64,000 nucleotides of DNA from Rhodococcus tibetensis (GCF_024438035.1 NZ_JANFQF010000001.1:124001-188000); one strand, 5' to 3'. Counted from the first letter of the stretch, positions 29,066-37,896 are shown. Notes: generated by a model from the letters alone, not told the origin. A program made the numbers and translations.

Positions 29066-29733
29066 GCATACGCTCCTGGTCTCGCGAGGTGCTCCTGGGC
29101 CACGGACCACAACCGGTACCCGAGCATCGCGTGACTCTCCTGAATGCGGTGAATGCTCTGCGAGTGGACGGTGAAACAGAAGTCCAGGTAGTCGGCAACC
29201 GCCATCCGCCCGCCTTCGTGCCCCGCGAATCCGATGGTCAGGAGGCCCCTGCTCTTCGCCTCGGTCAGCGCAGTCATCAGGTCGTCGGAATTGCCGGAGG
29301 TCGACAGCGCAATGGCCACATCCCGGTCGCGGGCGTGGGCGATGATCTGCCGTTTGAAGATGAGGTCGAATCCGACATCGTTGGCCAGTGCCGTCACCAC
29401 CGCCTGGTCGGCGGCGAGGGACCACGCCGCGACGGGGCGTCCGCGCGCAGGACGACTGAAGAGGGTCGCCAGGGTCGCGGCATCGGTGGAGCTGCCACCG
29501 TTGCCGAACGTGTAGAGGCGGCCGCCGCGACGAAACCTGTCGGCCATCTCGATGCCGGCCGCCGTCAACGGCTCGCCGTACTCGTCGAGCGAGGCACGTT
29601 GCAACCGTGCACTTTCCGCTGCTTTACCGCGAGCTGAGGCGGCCAGATCGTCGAGGAGGCTCTTCGCGTCCGTCTCCTCGGAGTCGATGAAGGGGTAGAG
29701 AAAGCTGGTGCTTTCGGAGTCGTGCGTGGTCAT
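29062..29733 (-). CDS. SIS-domain protein, phosphoheptose-isomerase-like, in the hyp operon
   Basis: This 223-aa protein has the GmhA-type sugar-isomerase fold: YTFGNGGSSTDAATLATLF, VIALSTSGNSDDL-like segment (AIALSTSGNSDDLMTAL), GLLTIGFAGHEGG, and a C-terminal helix HRIQESHAMLGYRLW. GmhA converts sedoheptulose 7-phosphate to a heptose phosphate, but no LPS-heptose genes are near. It is coupled by ATGA overlaps to the SIS-HypC fusion upstream and hypE downstream, so its role is probably linked to hydrogenase maturation. The function in this context is unknown. Confidence 0.85.
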   Translation of the reverse strand: MTTHDSESTSFLYPFIDSEETDAKSLLDDLAASARGKAAESARLQRASLDEYGEPLTAAGIEMADRFRRGGRLYTFGNGGSSTDAATLATLFSRPARGRPVAAWSLAADQAVVTALANDVGFDLIFKRQIIAHARDRDVAIALSTSGNSDDLMTALTEAKSRGLLTIGFAGHEGGRMAVADYLDFCFTVHSQSIHRIQESHAMLGYRLWSVAQEHLARPGAYA

Positions 29734-30491
29734 CCTTCCCTCTCCTGCTCTGCATGGGGGAGCTCGCCGTCGTCGAGTCGTGTGATCGCCGCTCCCGCAT
29801 GGACGAGGACCAGATCGTTCGGCCGCACGTCGGGTAACACGCTGACGTCCACCCATTCCTCGCCGGTGGCGGTGCGCACGAGTGCGGGTCCGAGTGCGTC
29901 GGCGGGCTCCAGTACCACTTCGCCGAGGCGGCCCTCGTCGCTGCAGGTGACGCAGCCGGTCTCGGTGCGCTCTTCGGTGTCGGCTTTCAGCAGGCCCGAA
30001 TGCTCGAAGCAGACATGGGTGAGTTCCCACAGCAGGTGGTACATCAGGACGAATCGCCCGGTGGCCGGGACCATCGGGTCGTCGGAATCGACCCACAGGA
30101 TGTGATTCGCCGCTCCGGCGGGTGGACGGGGGCCCGCCCCGATCCACAGCGTCTCGACGCCCCACGCGGGTGCGCGCCGCATCGCGTCCACGACGGCAGG
30201 TTCGCCGGCCGACGCGACCGCCAGCAAGACGTCACCGGGTCGGCTTGCGACGCGGGACTGCGCCACGGGGTCGGGCTCGACGAGAGCAACCGACGGCAAC
30301 GCGCGTTTGCCCATGATCACGGGATGAACGAATTCGACCGCGACGTGATGGGCATGTGGCTCCCATTGGGGCGAGATCACCCAGAGCGTCGCACCGTCGT
30401 GGAATCTGCGCGCAAGGGCAAGTGATGCGGCGGCAAGGTCTGCCGACAGGTCCGTGTCGACGAGGTGGCCGCCCGCTTCGGTGGTCGTCAT
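29730..30491 (-). CDS. SIS-like domain fused to a HypC-like domain
   Basis: This 253-aa protein has two parts. Residues about 15-165 follow a SIS-fold pattern (GATLWVISPQW, RPGDVLLAVASAGEPAVVDAMRRA, GVETLWIGAG). Residues about 178-243 match HypC: a cysteine pair (GCVTCSDEG, Cys180 and Cys183), LGEVVLEP, a beta-strand run and PNDLVLVHAGAAITRLDD. In HypC the metal-binding Cys is residue 2; here it is internal. It overlaps the second SIS gene by ATGA and follows hypF by 46 bases. It may couple HypC-type iron handling to a sugar-phosphate-binding domain; this is inference. Confidence 0.8.
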   Translation of the reverse strand: MTTTEAGGHLVDTDLSADLAAASLALARRFHDGATLWVISPQWEPHAHHVAVEFVHPVIMGKRALPSVALVEPDPVAQSRVASRPGDVLLAVASAGEPAVVDAMRRAPAWGVETLWIGAGPRPPAGAANHILWVDSDDPMVPATGRFVLMYHLLWELTHVCFEHSGLLKADTEERTETGCVTCSDEGRLGEVVLEPADALGPALVRTATGEEWVDVSVLPDVRPNDLVLVHAGAAITRLDDGELPHAEQEREG

Positions 30492-30536
30492 TGACTTCGC
30501 TCCCGTCCCCGGGCCGGCCGGTCGGGGCTACCGACG

Positions 30537-32843
30537 TCACGGTCCGCGCATGGTCGCCGCGGCACCGATCACCGCCTGGCCGAGGGAGAGTCCTCCGTCG
30601 TTGGGAGGCACCCGGTGGTGGGTGAGGACTCGATAACCGCCGCTCTTCCAGTGTGCTCTCAACAGACCGAGGAATAAACGGTTTTGAAATACTCCACCGG
30701 TCAGTCCGATCGTGGTAGTGCCGGTAGTGGCGACAGCGAGGCCGACGAGCGTCGCGGTGGCCTCGGCCAAAGCGTGGTGGAAGCCGAGCGCGAGGTCCGC
30801 AGGAGACGTCCCCTCGCGGACACCCGCGATCAATCCGGACAGTAGTGAATGCAGCCGGATCTGGTCGCCTTCCACGTCCATCGTCAGCGGTGCGGGGCGG
30901 GTGGCGGTGCGGGCGAGCGCCTCGAGTTCGATGGCGGCCTGCCCCTCGTACGTGATGCGATGGCGAACACCGAGCAGGGAGGAGACCCCGTCGAACAGGC
31001 GGCCTACGCTGGTCGTTCTGACGCAACCCCGGCCCGACACCAGTTGCGACTCGACCGCCGCACGTTCCGCCGCCGGGATCGCCTGCGTGCACGGGAGTCC
31101 GTCGAAGTTACCGATCCCGGCCTCGTGCAGCAGGGCGAGGGCCACCCGGGCCGGATTGCGGACGGCAGCATCACCGCCGGGAATGGAAAAGGGCTGCAGA
31201 TGACCCAGGCGCCGGGTGGTCAGGACGTCCGGGCCGACGAGGAGGAGCTCACCGCCCCACACCGTGCCGTCGCAGCCGTACCCGGTGCCGTCGAAGGCGA
31301 CACCGAGCACCGTGGTGCCCAGCAATCCCTGTTCAGCGATCAGTGACGCGATGTGTGCGTGATGGTGCTGCACGGTGTGCAGAGGCGTGCCGGTCCGCTC
31401 GCTGTAACGCTGCGCCCAGTGACGGGTCGAGTATCCGGGATGCGCATCGGCGATCACCGCCTCAGGGGAGATGCCGTGGAGGTGCGTCAACTGCTGTACC
31501 GACGTCTCGAACGCCCGCAGACTTTCGAGGCTGCCCATGTCGCCCAGGTGGGCCGAGCAGAATGCGTAGTCCTGCCGGGTAAGGCAGAAGGTGTTCTTGA
31601 TCTCGGCGCCAACGGCGAGCACCTCGGGACTGCGCGCCGGTAGCACGACGGGCAGAGGTGCATATCCCCGGGAGCGGCGGATCGGCAGGACGGCGTCACC
31701 GTGCACCGACAACACCGAATCCTCGCACGGCACGGCGATGCGGCGGTCGTGCATCAAGAACACGTCCGCGACGCTCCCGAGCCGGGTGCGCGCATCGTCG
31801 TTGTCGAAGCACAGCGGTTCACCGCTGAGATTGCCGGAGGTCATCACCAGCGTCCGCGGCGGCGTCACCCGGCCCCCCGGTGTGTGCGCGAACAGCAGAT
31901 GGTGCAGCGGGGTGTAGGGAAGCATCACGCCGAGGTCGTCGATGCCGGGAGCGATACCCGGCGACACGGAGGTCGAATGGTGCTTGCGCAGTAAGACGAT
32001 CGGCCGGGCGGGATGCTGCAACACGGCGGCCTCGAACTCGGAGATCCGGCACAGTTCCCGGGCCACCGAGAGGTCGGCCGCCATCACCGCGAAGGGCTTG
32101 TCCGGCCGATGCTTCCGCTTACGCAGGGTCGCCACCGCCGAGCTGTCGGTGGCGTCGCACACGAGATGGAACCCGCCGAGTCCCTTGACCGCGACGATCC
32201 TGCCGTCCTGCAACGCCCGCTGCACGGCGAGCAGCACGGTGTCGTCGCCCACCAGCCGCTCACCGTCCACATCGGCGAACAGGTGCGGACCGCAGTCGGG
32301 GCAGCACACCGGCTGGGCATGAAACCGGCGATCACCGGGGTCGCGGTACTCGGCCAGGCAGCGCTCGCACAACGGGAACTCGGCCATCGTGGTGTTGGGC
32401 CGGTCGTAGGGGAGGTCGGTGATCACCGTGAACCGCGGCCCGCAGTTGGTGCAGTTGACGAACGGGTGGCGAAACCGCCGATCGTGCGGATCGGCCAGTT
32501 CGCGAAGACAATCGGCGCAGGTAGCCACGTCGGGTGATACGAGTGTTCTCGCACCGGCGACGTGCCGGCTGTCGATGATCCGGAACGAATCGTCTCCCCG
32601 CAGCGGTGCCGATTCGACGGCCACATCCACGATGACCGCCATCGGCGGTGCGTCCGCGCGGAGCCTGCGTGTGAACTCCGACAACGACGCGGCGGGACCT
32701 TCCACCTCGATGAAGACGCTGACGTCGTCGTTGCCGCAGTGGCCGCCGACACCGAGGTCGTCGGCGAGCCGGGAGACGAACGGGCGGAAGCCGACGCCCT
32801 GCACGACCCCGTGAACCGTGATGCGCGATCGTTCGACCGTCAT
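30537..32843 (-). CDS. hypF: HypF, carbamoyltransferase for hydrogenase cyanide ligands
   Basis: HypF (768 aa) transfers the carbamoyl group of carbamoyl phosphate to the HypE C-terminal cysteine. Domains in order: acylphosphatase (HGVVQGVGFRPFV, residues 9-21), zinc fingers (CADCLREL, CTNCGPRF, CERCLAEY, CCPDCGPH, about 105-190), YrdC-like (about 205-390) and a C-terminal Kae1-like carbamoyltransferase domain with HHHAHIASL and LTGGVFQNRL. I chose the ATG at 32843, directly before TVERSRITVHG; a longer frame upstream is not conserved. It is the first gene of the hyp operon. Confidence 0.96.
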   Translation of the reverse strand: MTVERSRITVHGVVQGVGFRPFVSRLADDLGVGGHCGNDDVSVFIEVEGPAASLSEFTRRLRADAPPMAVIVDVAVESAPLRGDDSFRIIDSRHVAGARTLVSPDVATCADCLRELADPHDRRFRHPFVNCTNCGPRFTVITDLPYDRPNTTMAEFPLCERCLAEYRDPGDRRFHAQPVCCPDCGPHLFADVDGERLVGDDTVLLAVQRALQDGRIVAVKGLGGFHLVCDATDSSAVATLRKRKHRPDKPFAVMAADLSVARELCRISEFEAAVLQHPARPIVLLRKHHSTSVSPGIAPGIDDLGVMLPYTPLHHLLFAHTPGGRVTPPRTLVMTSGNLSGEPLCFDNDDARTRLGSVADVFLMHDRRIAVPCEDSVLSVHGDAVLPIRRSRGYAPLPVVLPARSPEVLAVGAEIKNTFCLTRQDYAFCSAHLGDMGSLESLRAFETSVQQLTHLHGISPEAVIADAHPGYSTRHWAQRYSERTGTPLHTVQHHHAHIASLIAEQGLLGTTVLGVAFDGTGYGCDGTVWGGELLLVGPDVLTTRRLGHLQPFSIPGGDAAVRNPARVALALLHEAGIGNFDGLPCTQAIPAAERAAVESQLVSGRGCVRTTSVGRLFDGVSSLLGVRHRITYEGQAAIELEALARTATRPAPLTMDVEGDQIRLHSLLSGLIAGVREGTSPADLALGFHHALAEATATLVGLAVATTGTTTIGLTGGVFQNRLFLGLLRAHWKSGGYRVLTHHRVPPNDGGLSLGQAVIGAAATMRGP

Positions 32844-32991
32844 CCTCGGATGATTCTCCGGTCGAGGTCCCGGGCGCAAGGGTCTTCTTCCGTGGACGTC
32901 CGGCGGCACAGACGCACCCTTTCTCGGTTCGCGCACCCGAAATTGCGCCCGAAAACGTGCGCGGGAGCCGAAAAGGAGTGCGCCCGCCGGT

Positions 32992-33219
32992 TTACTCGCC
33001 GTCGACGGAGCGTGCGCCGGTGACGGCGTCGATCAACCCGTAGTCGGGCGCCTCGTCGACCCTCCGGCCCACGGCGTCCGCATACCGTTCGAGCGTCGAC
33101 AGGCGGGGATTGACGTCGCCGCCTTCGAGCCGTGCCACCGCCGACTGCGAGACGTTCGTCGAGGGGTGGTCGACATACCATCGACGATATCTCGAAAACG
33201 GTATACGGAGGGTGCTCAT
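32992..33219 (-). pseudogene. Truncated XRE-type helix-turn-helix gene
   Basis: This 75-aa frame contains the second half of an XRE HTH: NVSQSAVARLEGGDVNPRLSTLERYADAVGRRV, followed by a short tail. The recognition helix and following helices are intact, but the first helices of the fold are absent; what precedes (MSTLRIPFSRYRRWYVDHPST) does not resemble them. The sequence upstream is the start of lhgO, whose ATG lies within two bases of this one on the other strand. It is most likely a regulator gene truncated at its 5' end. Confidence 0.5.
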
Positions 33220-34420
33220 GGCGAAGGTTCGTGCGGCAGTCATCGGCGGCGGCATCATCGGTCTGGCGGTCGCCCGGGAACTTCTGCACCGGATGGACGC
33301 CGTCGAGGTGACGCTGTTCGAAAAGGAGATCCGGGTCGCGGCCCACCAGACCGGACACAACAGCGGCGTCGTCCACGCCGGCCTGTACTACCCACCGGGC
33401 AGCCTCAAAGCGCGCCTGTGCCGCCGTGGCGTCACCCTCCTGCAGCAGTACGCGGAGGGCAAGGGCGTCGCCTACGAGGAATGCGGGAAAGTGGTGGTCG
33501 CCCACGACTCGTCCGAAGTGGCGCGGATGGACGCCATCTTCGACAGAGCGGTCGCCAACGGGGTCCCCGGCATCCGCAAGGTCCCGGGGGAGGAGATTCC
33601 CGAGATAGAACCGCACGCGCGTGGAGTCGCCGCCGTGCACTCGCCGCACACCGCGATCATCGACTACGTGGCGGTCGCGGAGGCTCTCGCCGCGGACATC
33701 GCCGCCGCGGGTGGACGCGTGCTGCTCGGCCGGGAGGTCGTGGGCCTGGACAGCCGGACCGCGGAAACCGTGGTCACCACCCGGAACGGCAGCGAGGTCT
33801 TCGACCTCGTGGTCACGTGCGCCGGACTGCAGTCCGACCGGGTGGCGCTGATGTCGGGTGAACCGCGATCGCCTCGCGTGGTGCCCTTCTTCGGCGACTA
33901 CTTCTTGCTCGAACCCGAGCGGTCCTCGCTCGTGAAGGGGTTGATCTACCCGGTTCCGGATCCGCGCTACCCGTTCCTCGGAGTCCACCTCACCAAGCGG
34001 ATCGACGGGCGAATCATGCTCGGACCGAACGCCTTTCTCTCGTTCGGGCGGGAGGCGTACGACCGTCGGGGATGGTCGGCGTCGGACGTGATGTCGGCGG
34101 TGGGCTTTCCCGGGTTCTGGCGGTTCGCCGTGCACAACACCGCGGCGGCGGTCCGCGAGGCCCGTACCGTCCTGAGCACAGGCCAGTTCGTGAAGGAGGC
34201 GCAAAAGTACGTGCCCGACGTGCGCCGCTCCGACGTCACGCGCGGACCCCGGGGTATCCGCGCTCAGGCGATGAACGCCGACGGCAGCCTCGAGGACGAC
34301 TTCGTCATCACCGGGTCGGAACGCGTCGTTCACGTCCGGAACGCGCCCTCACCGGGTGCGACGTCGTCCCTCGCCATTGCTGAACACGTCGTGACGGAAG
34401 TTCTGGCCCGCCGGGTCTAG
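33218..34420 (+). CDS. lhgO: L-2-hydroxyglutarate oxidase
   Basis: This 400-aa FAD-dependent enzyme oxidises L-2-hydroxyglutarate to 2-oxoglutarate. It starts with the Rossmann FAD motif AAVIGGGIIGLAVARELL and continues with the LhgO-specific HQTGHNSGVVHAGLYYPPGSLKARLC. The ATG at 33218 follows GGAGGG; the frame is open upstream, but that part lacks a start signal. Its stop overlaps the convergent P450 stop by four bases (CTAG). It stands alone functionally; the electron acceptor is probably the quinone pool, as in the E. coli enzyme. Confidence 0.93.
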   Translation: MAKVRAAVIGGGIIGLAVARELLHRMDAVEVTLFEKEIRVAAHQTGHNSGVVHAGLYYPPGSLKARLCRRGVTLLQQYAEGKGVAYEECGKVVVAHDSSEVARMDAIFDRAVANGVPGIRKVPGEEIPEIEPHARGVAAVHSPHTAIIDYVAVAEALAADIAAAGGRVLLGREVVGLDSRTAETVVTTRNGSEVFDLVVTCAGLQSDRVALMSGEPRSPRVVPFFGDYFLLEPERSSLVKGLIYPVPDPRYPFLGVHLTKRIDGRIMLGPNAFLSFGREAYDRRGWSASDVMSAVGFPGFWRFAVHNTAAAVREARTVLSTGQFVKEAQKYVPDVRRSDVTRGPRGIRAQAMNADGSLEDDFVITGSERVVHVRNAPSPGATSSLAIAEHVVTEVLARRV

Positions 34421-35814
34421 CGCCTGCGGAGCTGGAGAGTGAAGCCCTCGGGCATGAGGGTGAGGCGCTCGGCGACCTTCAGTCGATAGTCCGGGTCGCC
34501 AACGATGTCGTAGCGACGCAGGATCGTGCCGAGAACCAGGACCGCCTCGTGGATGGCGAATTGCCTTCCGATGCAGGCGCGTTCGCCGGTACCGAAGGGC
34601 TTGTACACATGCGCCGGCCGGGACCGGATGCGCTCGGGCAGGAAGTTGTCGGGATCGAATGCCTCGGGATCGTCCCCCCACACGGGGTCGCGGTGCAGCG
34701 CGGGGATGAGGACGAGGACCCAGTCACCGACCTTCATCGGATACTTGCCGACGAGGGTGGTGTCGACCGTGGCCTCCCGGCCGTAGGCGGGCGCCGTGGG
34801 CCACAGTCGCAATGATTCGTCGAGTACTCGTCGCACATACCGAAGTTTGGCTATCTGTTCGAACGCCGGTGTCTTCTCGCCCCAGACCTCGTCGACCTCA
34901 GCGCGGGCTTTCGCGAGCACGTCGGGGTGGCGAGAGAGGTAGTAGAGGGCGAACGACAGGGCGCCAGAGGTCGTCTCGTGTCCTGCGACGAGGAAGGTGA
35001 CCACCTGGTGCCGGATGTTCAGCTCGTCGATCTTGTCGGGGTGGTCTTCTCGGGCCGCCCGCAACATCAGCTCGAGCAGGTCCTCGGGGCCGGTTTCACC
35101 GCTGTCCCGGCGGGCCCGGATCACCTCGTCGACCACTTCGGCCAGGTACGCCAGATTCTCCGCATTGCGGCGATCGGCCCGGCGCGTCAGGAGTCGCCCG
35201 AGTGCGGACGACTTCACGAACGTCGTCCGCTGTGAATGGCTGAGGGCACCGACCATTGCCTTCACGAATGGATGCGGACGCGGACGCTCGAAGGAGTCGA
35301 ACGAATAGCTGAAGCCCGTGCGGCCGATCGTTTCCAGGGTCAGCTTGGTCATGTCCGAGGACACGTCCACTGGCGCACCGTCGGTGCGGCGGTCCCAGTA
35401 CTCGGTCAATTCGCCGGCGACGTCGAGCATCGTGCGGTGGTACGAGCGCATTGCGGATTTCGTGAAGGCCGGTGCGAGCAGGTTGTGCGCCTTGCTCCAG
35501 TTGGGCTCATGGTTGTAGGCGGTGAACAACCCATCTCCGCCCAGCTCGCGTAACGAGGCGACACCGGGAGCGAGGTGTTTGGCGAAACGGGACTCGTCCG
35601 ACAGTTCCGCCACCATGTCGGCGCCGGAAGCCAACACGAAGCGATTACCGAGGACGTCGCGTTCGAAGATGGGCCCGAGCGTCTTTCCGATCTCCATCGA
35701 ATTCTGCAGCGGGGTGCGGATGTTGATGCCGAGCACATCACCCAGTAACGGGAGCCGCCAGCGGGGATGCGGAATGGTCGCGGCCTGGTGCTCTCGAAGT
35801 GATCCGACGCTCAT
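34417..35814 (-). CDS. Cytochrome P450, CYP102-type heme domain without reductase
   Basis: This 465-aa protein resembles the heme domain of CYP102 fatty-acid hydroxylases. It has the I-helix AGHETTSG, ExxR as ESLR, and the heme ligand loop FGTGERACIGRQF. It ends LTLMPEGFTLQLRRR, where CYP102A1 would run into its linker and diflavin reductase; no reductase is encoded nearby. It must therefore use a separate electron donor. The divergent TetR gene, with two tandem repeats in the promoter, suggests ligand-controlled expression. The substrate is unknown; a fatty acid is a reasonable guess from the family. Confidence 0.88.
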   Translation of the reverse strand: MSVGSLREHQAATIPHPRWRLPLLGDVLGINIRTPLQNSMEIGKTLGPIFERDVLGNRFVLASGADMVAELSDESRFAKHLAPGVASLRELGGDGLFTAYNHEPNWSKAHNLLAPAFTKSAMRSYHRTMLDVAGELTEYWDRRTDGAPVDVSSDMTKLTLETIGRTGFSYSFDSFERPRPHPFVKAMVGALSHSQRTTFVKSSALGRLLTRRADRRNAENLAYLAEVVDEVIRARRDSGETGPEDLLELMLRAAREDHPDKIDELNIRHQVVTFLVAGHETTSGALSFALYYLSRHPDVLAKARAEVDEVWGEKTPAFEQIAKLRYVRRVLDESLRLWPTAPAYGREATVDTTLVGKYPMKVGDWVLVLIPALHRDPVWGDDPEAFDPDNFLPERIRSRPAHVYKPFGTGERACIGRQFAIHEAVLVLGTILRRYDIVGDPDYRLKVAERLTLMPEGFTLQLRRR

Positions 35815-35837
35815 ATCGCCCCCGGTGTGTCGTGCAC

Positions 35838-35857
35838 TACTGAATTGGTGTCTAGTA
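35838..35857. promoter_or_regulatory. Tandem operator-like repeat, copy 1 (P450/tetR promoter)
   Basis: TACTGAATTGGTGTCTAGTA is nearly identical (18 of 20 bases) to a second copy 34 bases downstream. Each copy ends in TACT/AGTA inverted ends. It lies 24 bases upstream of the P450 start. The likely ligand is the adjacent TetR protein. Confidence 0.5.
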
Positions 35858-35871
35858 CGCAAGGTACGCCT

Positions 35872-35891
35872 TACTGAATCGGTGTCAAGTA
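35872..35891. promoter_or_regulatory. Tandem operator-like repeat, copy 2 (P450/tetR promoter)
   Basis: TACTGAATCGGTGTCAAGTA, the second copy of the 20-base repeat, lies 15 bases upstream of the tetR start. The two copies between divergent genes imply that one regulator controls both directions. Confidence 0.5.
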
Positions 35892-35906
35892 GTAGCGTGA
35901 GTCAGC

Positions 35907-36491
35907 ATGACCAGCGCTCGCCGCCGCCTCGGCCCCGAACAGCGGCGGGCACAGCTACTCGACATCGGCGCGCGCCTGTTCGCCGAACGGCCATACGAGG
36001 ACGTCTGGATCGAGGAGGTCGCCGAACTCGCCGAGGTGTCCCGTGGCTTGATGTACCACTATTTTCCGACGAAACGGGACTTCTTCGCGGCAATTGTGGA
36101 GCGCGAGTCCGAACGGCTACTCGAGGCCACTGCACCCGACCCGTCGCTTCCCGTCGAAGAGCAGGTGGCGGCCGGCCTCGACGCGTATCTCGATCACGTA
36201 GCCAGCCATCGGCACGGGGTGCGGGCGGTCAACTTCGGCGCTCTGTCGGCGGACGCCGATATCCGGGCCATCGTCGAGCGCGAACTCGAGGCGCAACAAC
36301 GCCGGATTGTCGACGCCCTCGACCCACCGGCAGGCGAGCGTGAGTTGATCGGCGTCGCGGTGCGCGGGTGGATCGCCTTCGTCCGTGCGGTGTGCATGGA
36401 TTGGCTCGATCACCCGTCCATCCGGGAAAGCGAACTACGGGACCTCTGTCTGCGCTCGCTGACGGGCATGCTCGGTGGGCGGCTCGGATGA
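35907..36491 (+). CDS. TetR-family regulator, divergent from the P450 gene
   Basis: This 194-aa TetR protein has an N-terminal HTH (IEEVAELAEVSRGLMYHYFPTKRDFFAAI, about residues 33-60) and a helical ligand domain. The gene overlaps the downstream SRPBCC gene by ATGA and faces the CYP102-type P450 gene across 92 bases with tandem repeats. It probably represses both transcripts until a substrate-like ligand binds. Neither ligand nor operator has been tested. Confidence 0.92.
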   Translation: MTSARRRLGPEQRRAQLLDIGARLFAERPYEDVWIEEVAELAEVSRGLMYHYFPTKRDFFAAIVERESERLLEATAPDPSLPVEEQVAAGLDAYLDHVASHRHGVRAVNFGALSADADIRAIVERELEAQQRRIVDALDPPAGERELIGVAVRGWIAFVRAVCMDWLDHPSIRESELRDLCLRSLTGMLGGRLG

Positions 36492-36955
36492 ACCACATGA
36501 TCATCGAACGGGAATCCACCATCGACGCGCCGATCGACCGGGTGTGGGATCGTGTCGTGAGCCCCGAGGGCATCAACGACGAGTTGCGGCCGTGGTTGAC
36601 GATGAGCCTGCCCCGCGGCGCCGAGTCGTTCACCGTCGACACTGTCCCCGTGGGTAAACCCCTCGGCCGCGCCTGGCTCAGGTTATTCGGCGTTCTGCCC
36701 TTCGACTACGACGCCCTGACCATCGCCGAACTCGATCGGGGACGACGGTTCCACGAGAAGTCGACGATGCTGAGCATGCGTCGTTGGGAACACGAACGCA
36801 CCCTCACGGCATGCGACGACGGTCGTACCCGGATTCGTGACCGGATCACGTTCGAACCACGCATTCCGATGGCATGGATGGCACCTGTGATCGGTCGCGT
36901 GCTGCACGCCCTCTTCGGTCACCGGCACCGGCGCCTGCAGCGTCACTTCGACTGA
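36488..36955 (+). CDS. SRPBCC-family (START-like) lipid-binding fold protein
   Basis: This 155-aa protein starts MNHMIIERESTIDAPIDRVWDRV, the usual first strand and helix of the SRPBCC fold, and continues with strands such as FHEKSTMLSMRRWEHERTL and RDRITFEPRIPM, ending in a helix. No catalytic motif is recognised. It is translationally coupled to the TetR gene, suggesting ligand handling for the same pathway. Its 3' end overlaps the convergent hutG stop by 13 bases. Confidence 0.8.
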   Translation: MNHMIIERESTIDAPIDRVWDRVVSPEGINDELRPWLTMSLPRGAESFTVDTVPVGKPLGRAWLRLFGVLPFDYDALTIAELDRGRRFHEKSTMLSMRRWEHERTLTACDDGRTRIRDRITFEPRIPMAWMAPVIGRVLHALFGHRHRRLQRHFD

Positions 36956-37896
36956 CCGACCACCAATCGATGGATCAGCCGTGCCGCGGTGCGTGCAGTG
37001 CGCTGATCGATGTCGTAGACAGGGTTGAGTTCGGCCACATCGCAAACGGCGAGTTTGCCACTGGCGGAGACGGTATCGCAGATGAACTGCACCGTCTCGA
37101 CGGGTACACCGAACGCAGCGGGGGCGCTCACTCCCGGTGCGACTGCAGCGGGCAGAACATCGAGATCGATGGTCAGGTAGACAAGGTCCACCTCTGCCAA
37201 GAATCCGGCCACGAAGGTGTGCACGGCTGTGCGGTCGAACGAGTCGTCGTCCGACAGATAGCGCACACCGAGTCGCCGAGCGGTGTCGAACAACGCTGCC
37301 GTGTTACTCGGCTGGGCGATGCCGATCACCGAGTACTGCACTGCGGTTCCTGCGGCACCTTCGTGCTCGAGAATCTGACGAAACGGCGTTCCCGAACTCG
37401 CCACCGGATCGGGGCGCAGATCGAAGTGGGCGTCGACGTTGAGGATTCCGACCCGCCGATCCGGCGTCCGCAGCGAGGACCGCGCGAGACCGAGATACGT
37501 CCCGTACGCCATTTCGTGTCCGCCGCCGAGGACAACCGGGAAGTGGCCCGCGTCGAGAACCGTCGTGACTGCCGCCGCGAGCGTGTCCTGACCGGCCTCG
37601 AGCCGATCGCCGGCCACTGCGATGGTGCCGGCGTCGTGCGCTCGGATCGGATGAGGCAGCGCCATGGACGCGAGTGCGGACCGCAACGCGTCCGGGCCGG
37701 TCGCCGCCCCACGGCGCCCCTTGTTCCGCGCCACGCCCTCGTCACAAGCGAAACCGAGAAGCACCGTCGCGCCCGGTTCGGCCGCGGGGTCGAACGGTGT
37801 GACCGCCTGATGCCAGCGCAAATGCTTCGACGTGGTGCCGTCCACTCGCCCGGACCATCCCTGCGGGGGAGTGGACACCGGAATCGGTAGGTTCAC
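36943..37896 (-). CDS. hutG: Formimidoylglutamase (arginase family)
   Basis: HutG hydrolyses N-formimidoyl-L-glutamate to glutamate and formamide, the last step of one histidine-degradation branch. The binuclear manganese motifs of the arginase fold are present: VLGGGHEMAYG, ILNVDAHFDLR and YLTIDLDVLP. The GTG at 37896 is favoured (317 aa) because GAGGTG lies six bases before it; a GTG at 37905 would add three residues. It follows hutI in a hutU-hutI-hutG operon. hutH is not in the window. Confidence 0.92.
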   Translation of the reverse strand: MNLPIPVSTPPQGWSGRVDGTTSKHLRWHQAVTPFDPAAEPGATVLLGFACDEGVARNKGRRGAATGPDALRSALASMALPHPIRAHDAGTIAVAGDRLEAGQDTLAAAVTTVLDAGHFPVVLGGGHEMAYGTYLGLARSSLRTPDRRVGILNVDAHFDLRPDPVASSGTPFRQILEHEGAAGTAVQYSVIGIAQPSNTAALFDTARRLGVRYLSDDDSFDRTAVHTFVAGFLAEVDLVYLTIDLDVLPAAVAPGVSAPAAFGVPVETVQFICDTVSASGKLAVCDVAELNPVYDIDQRTARTAARLIHRLVVGQSK

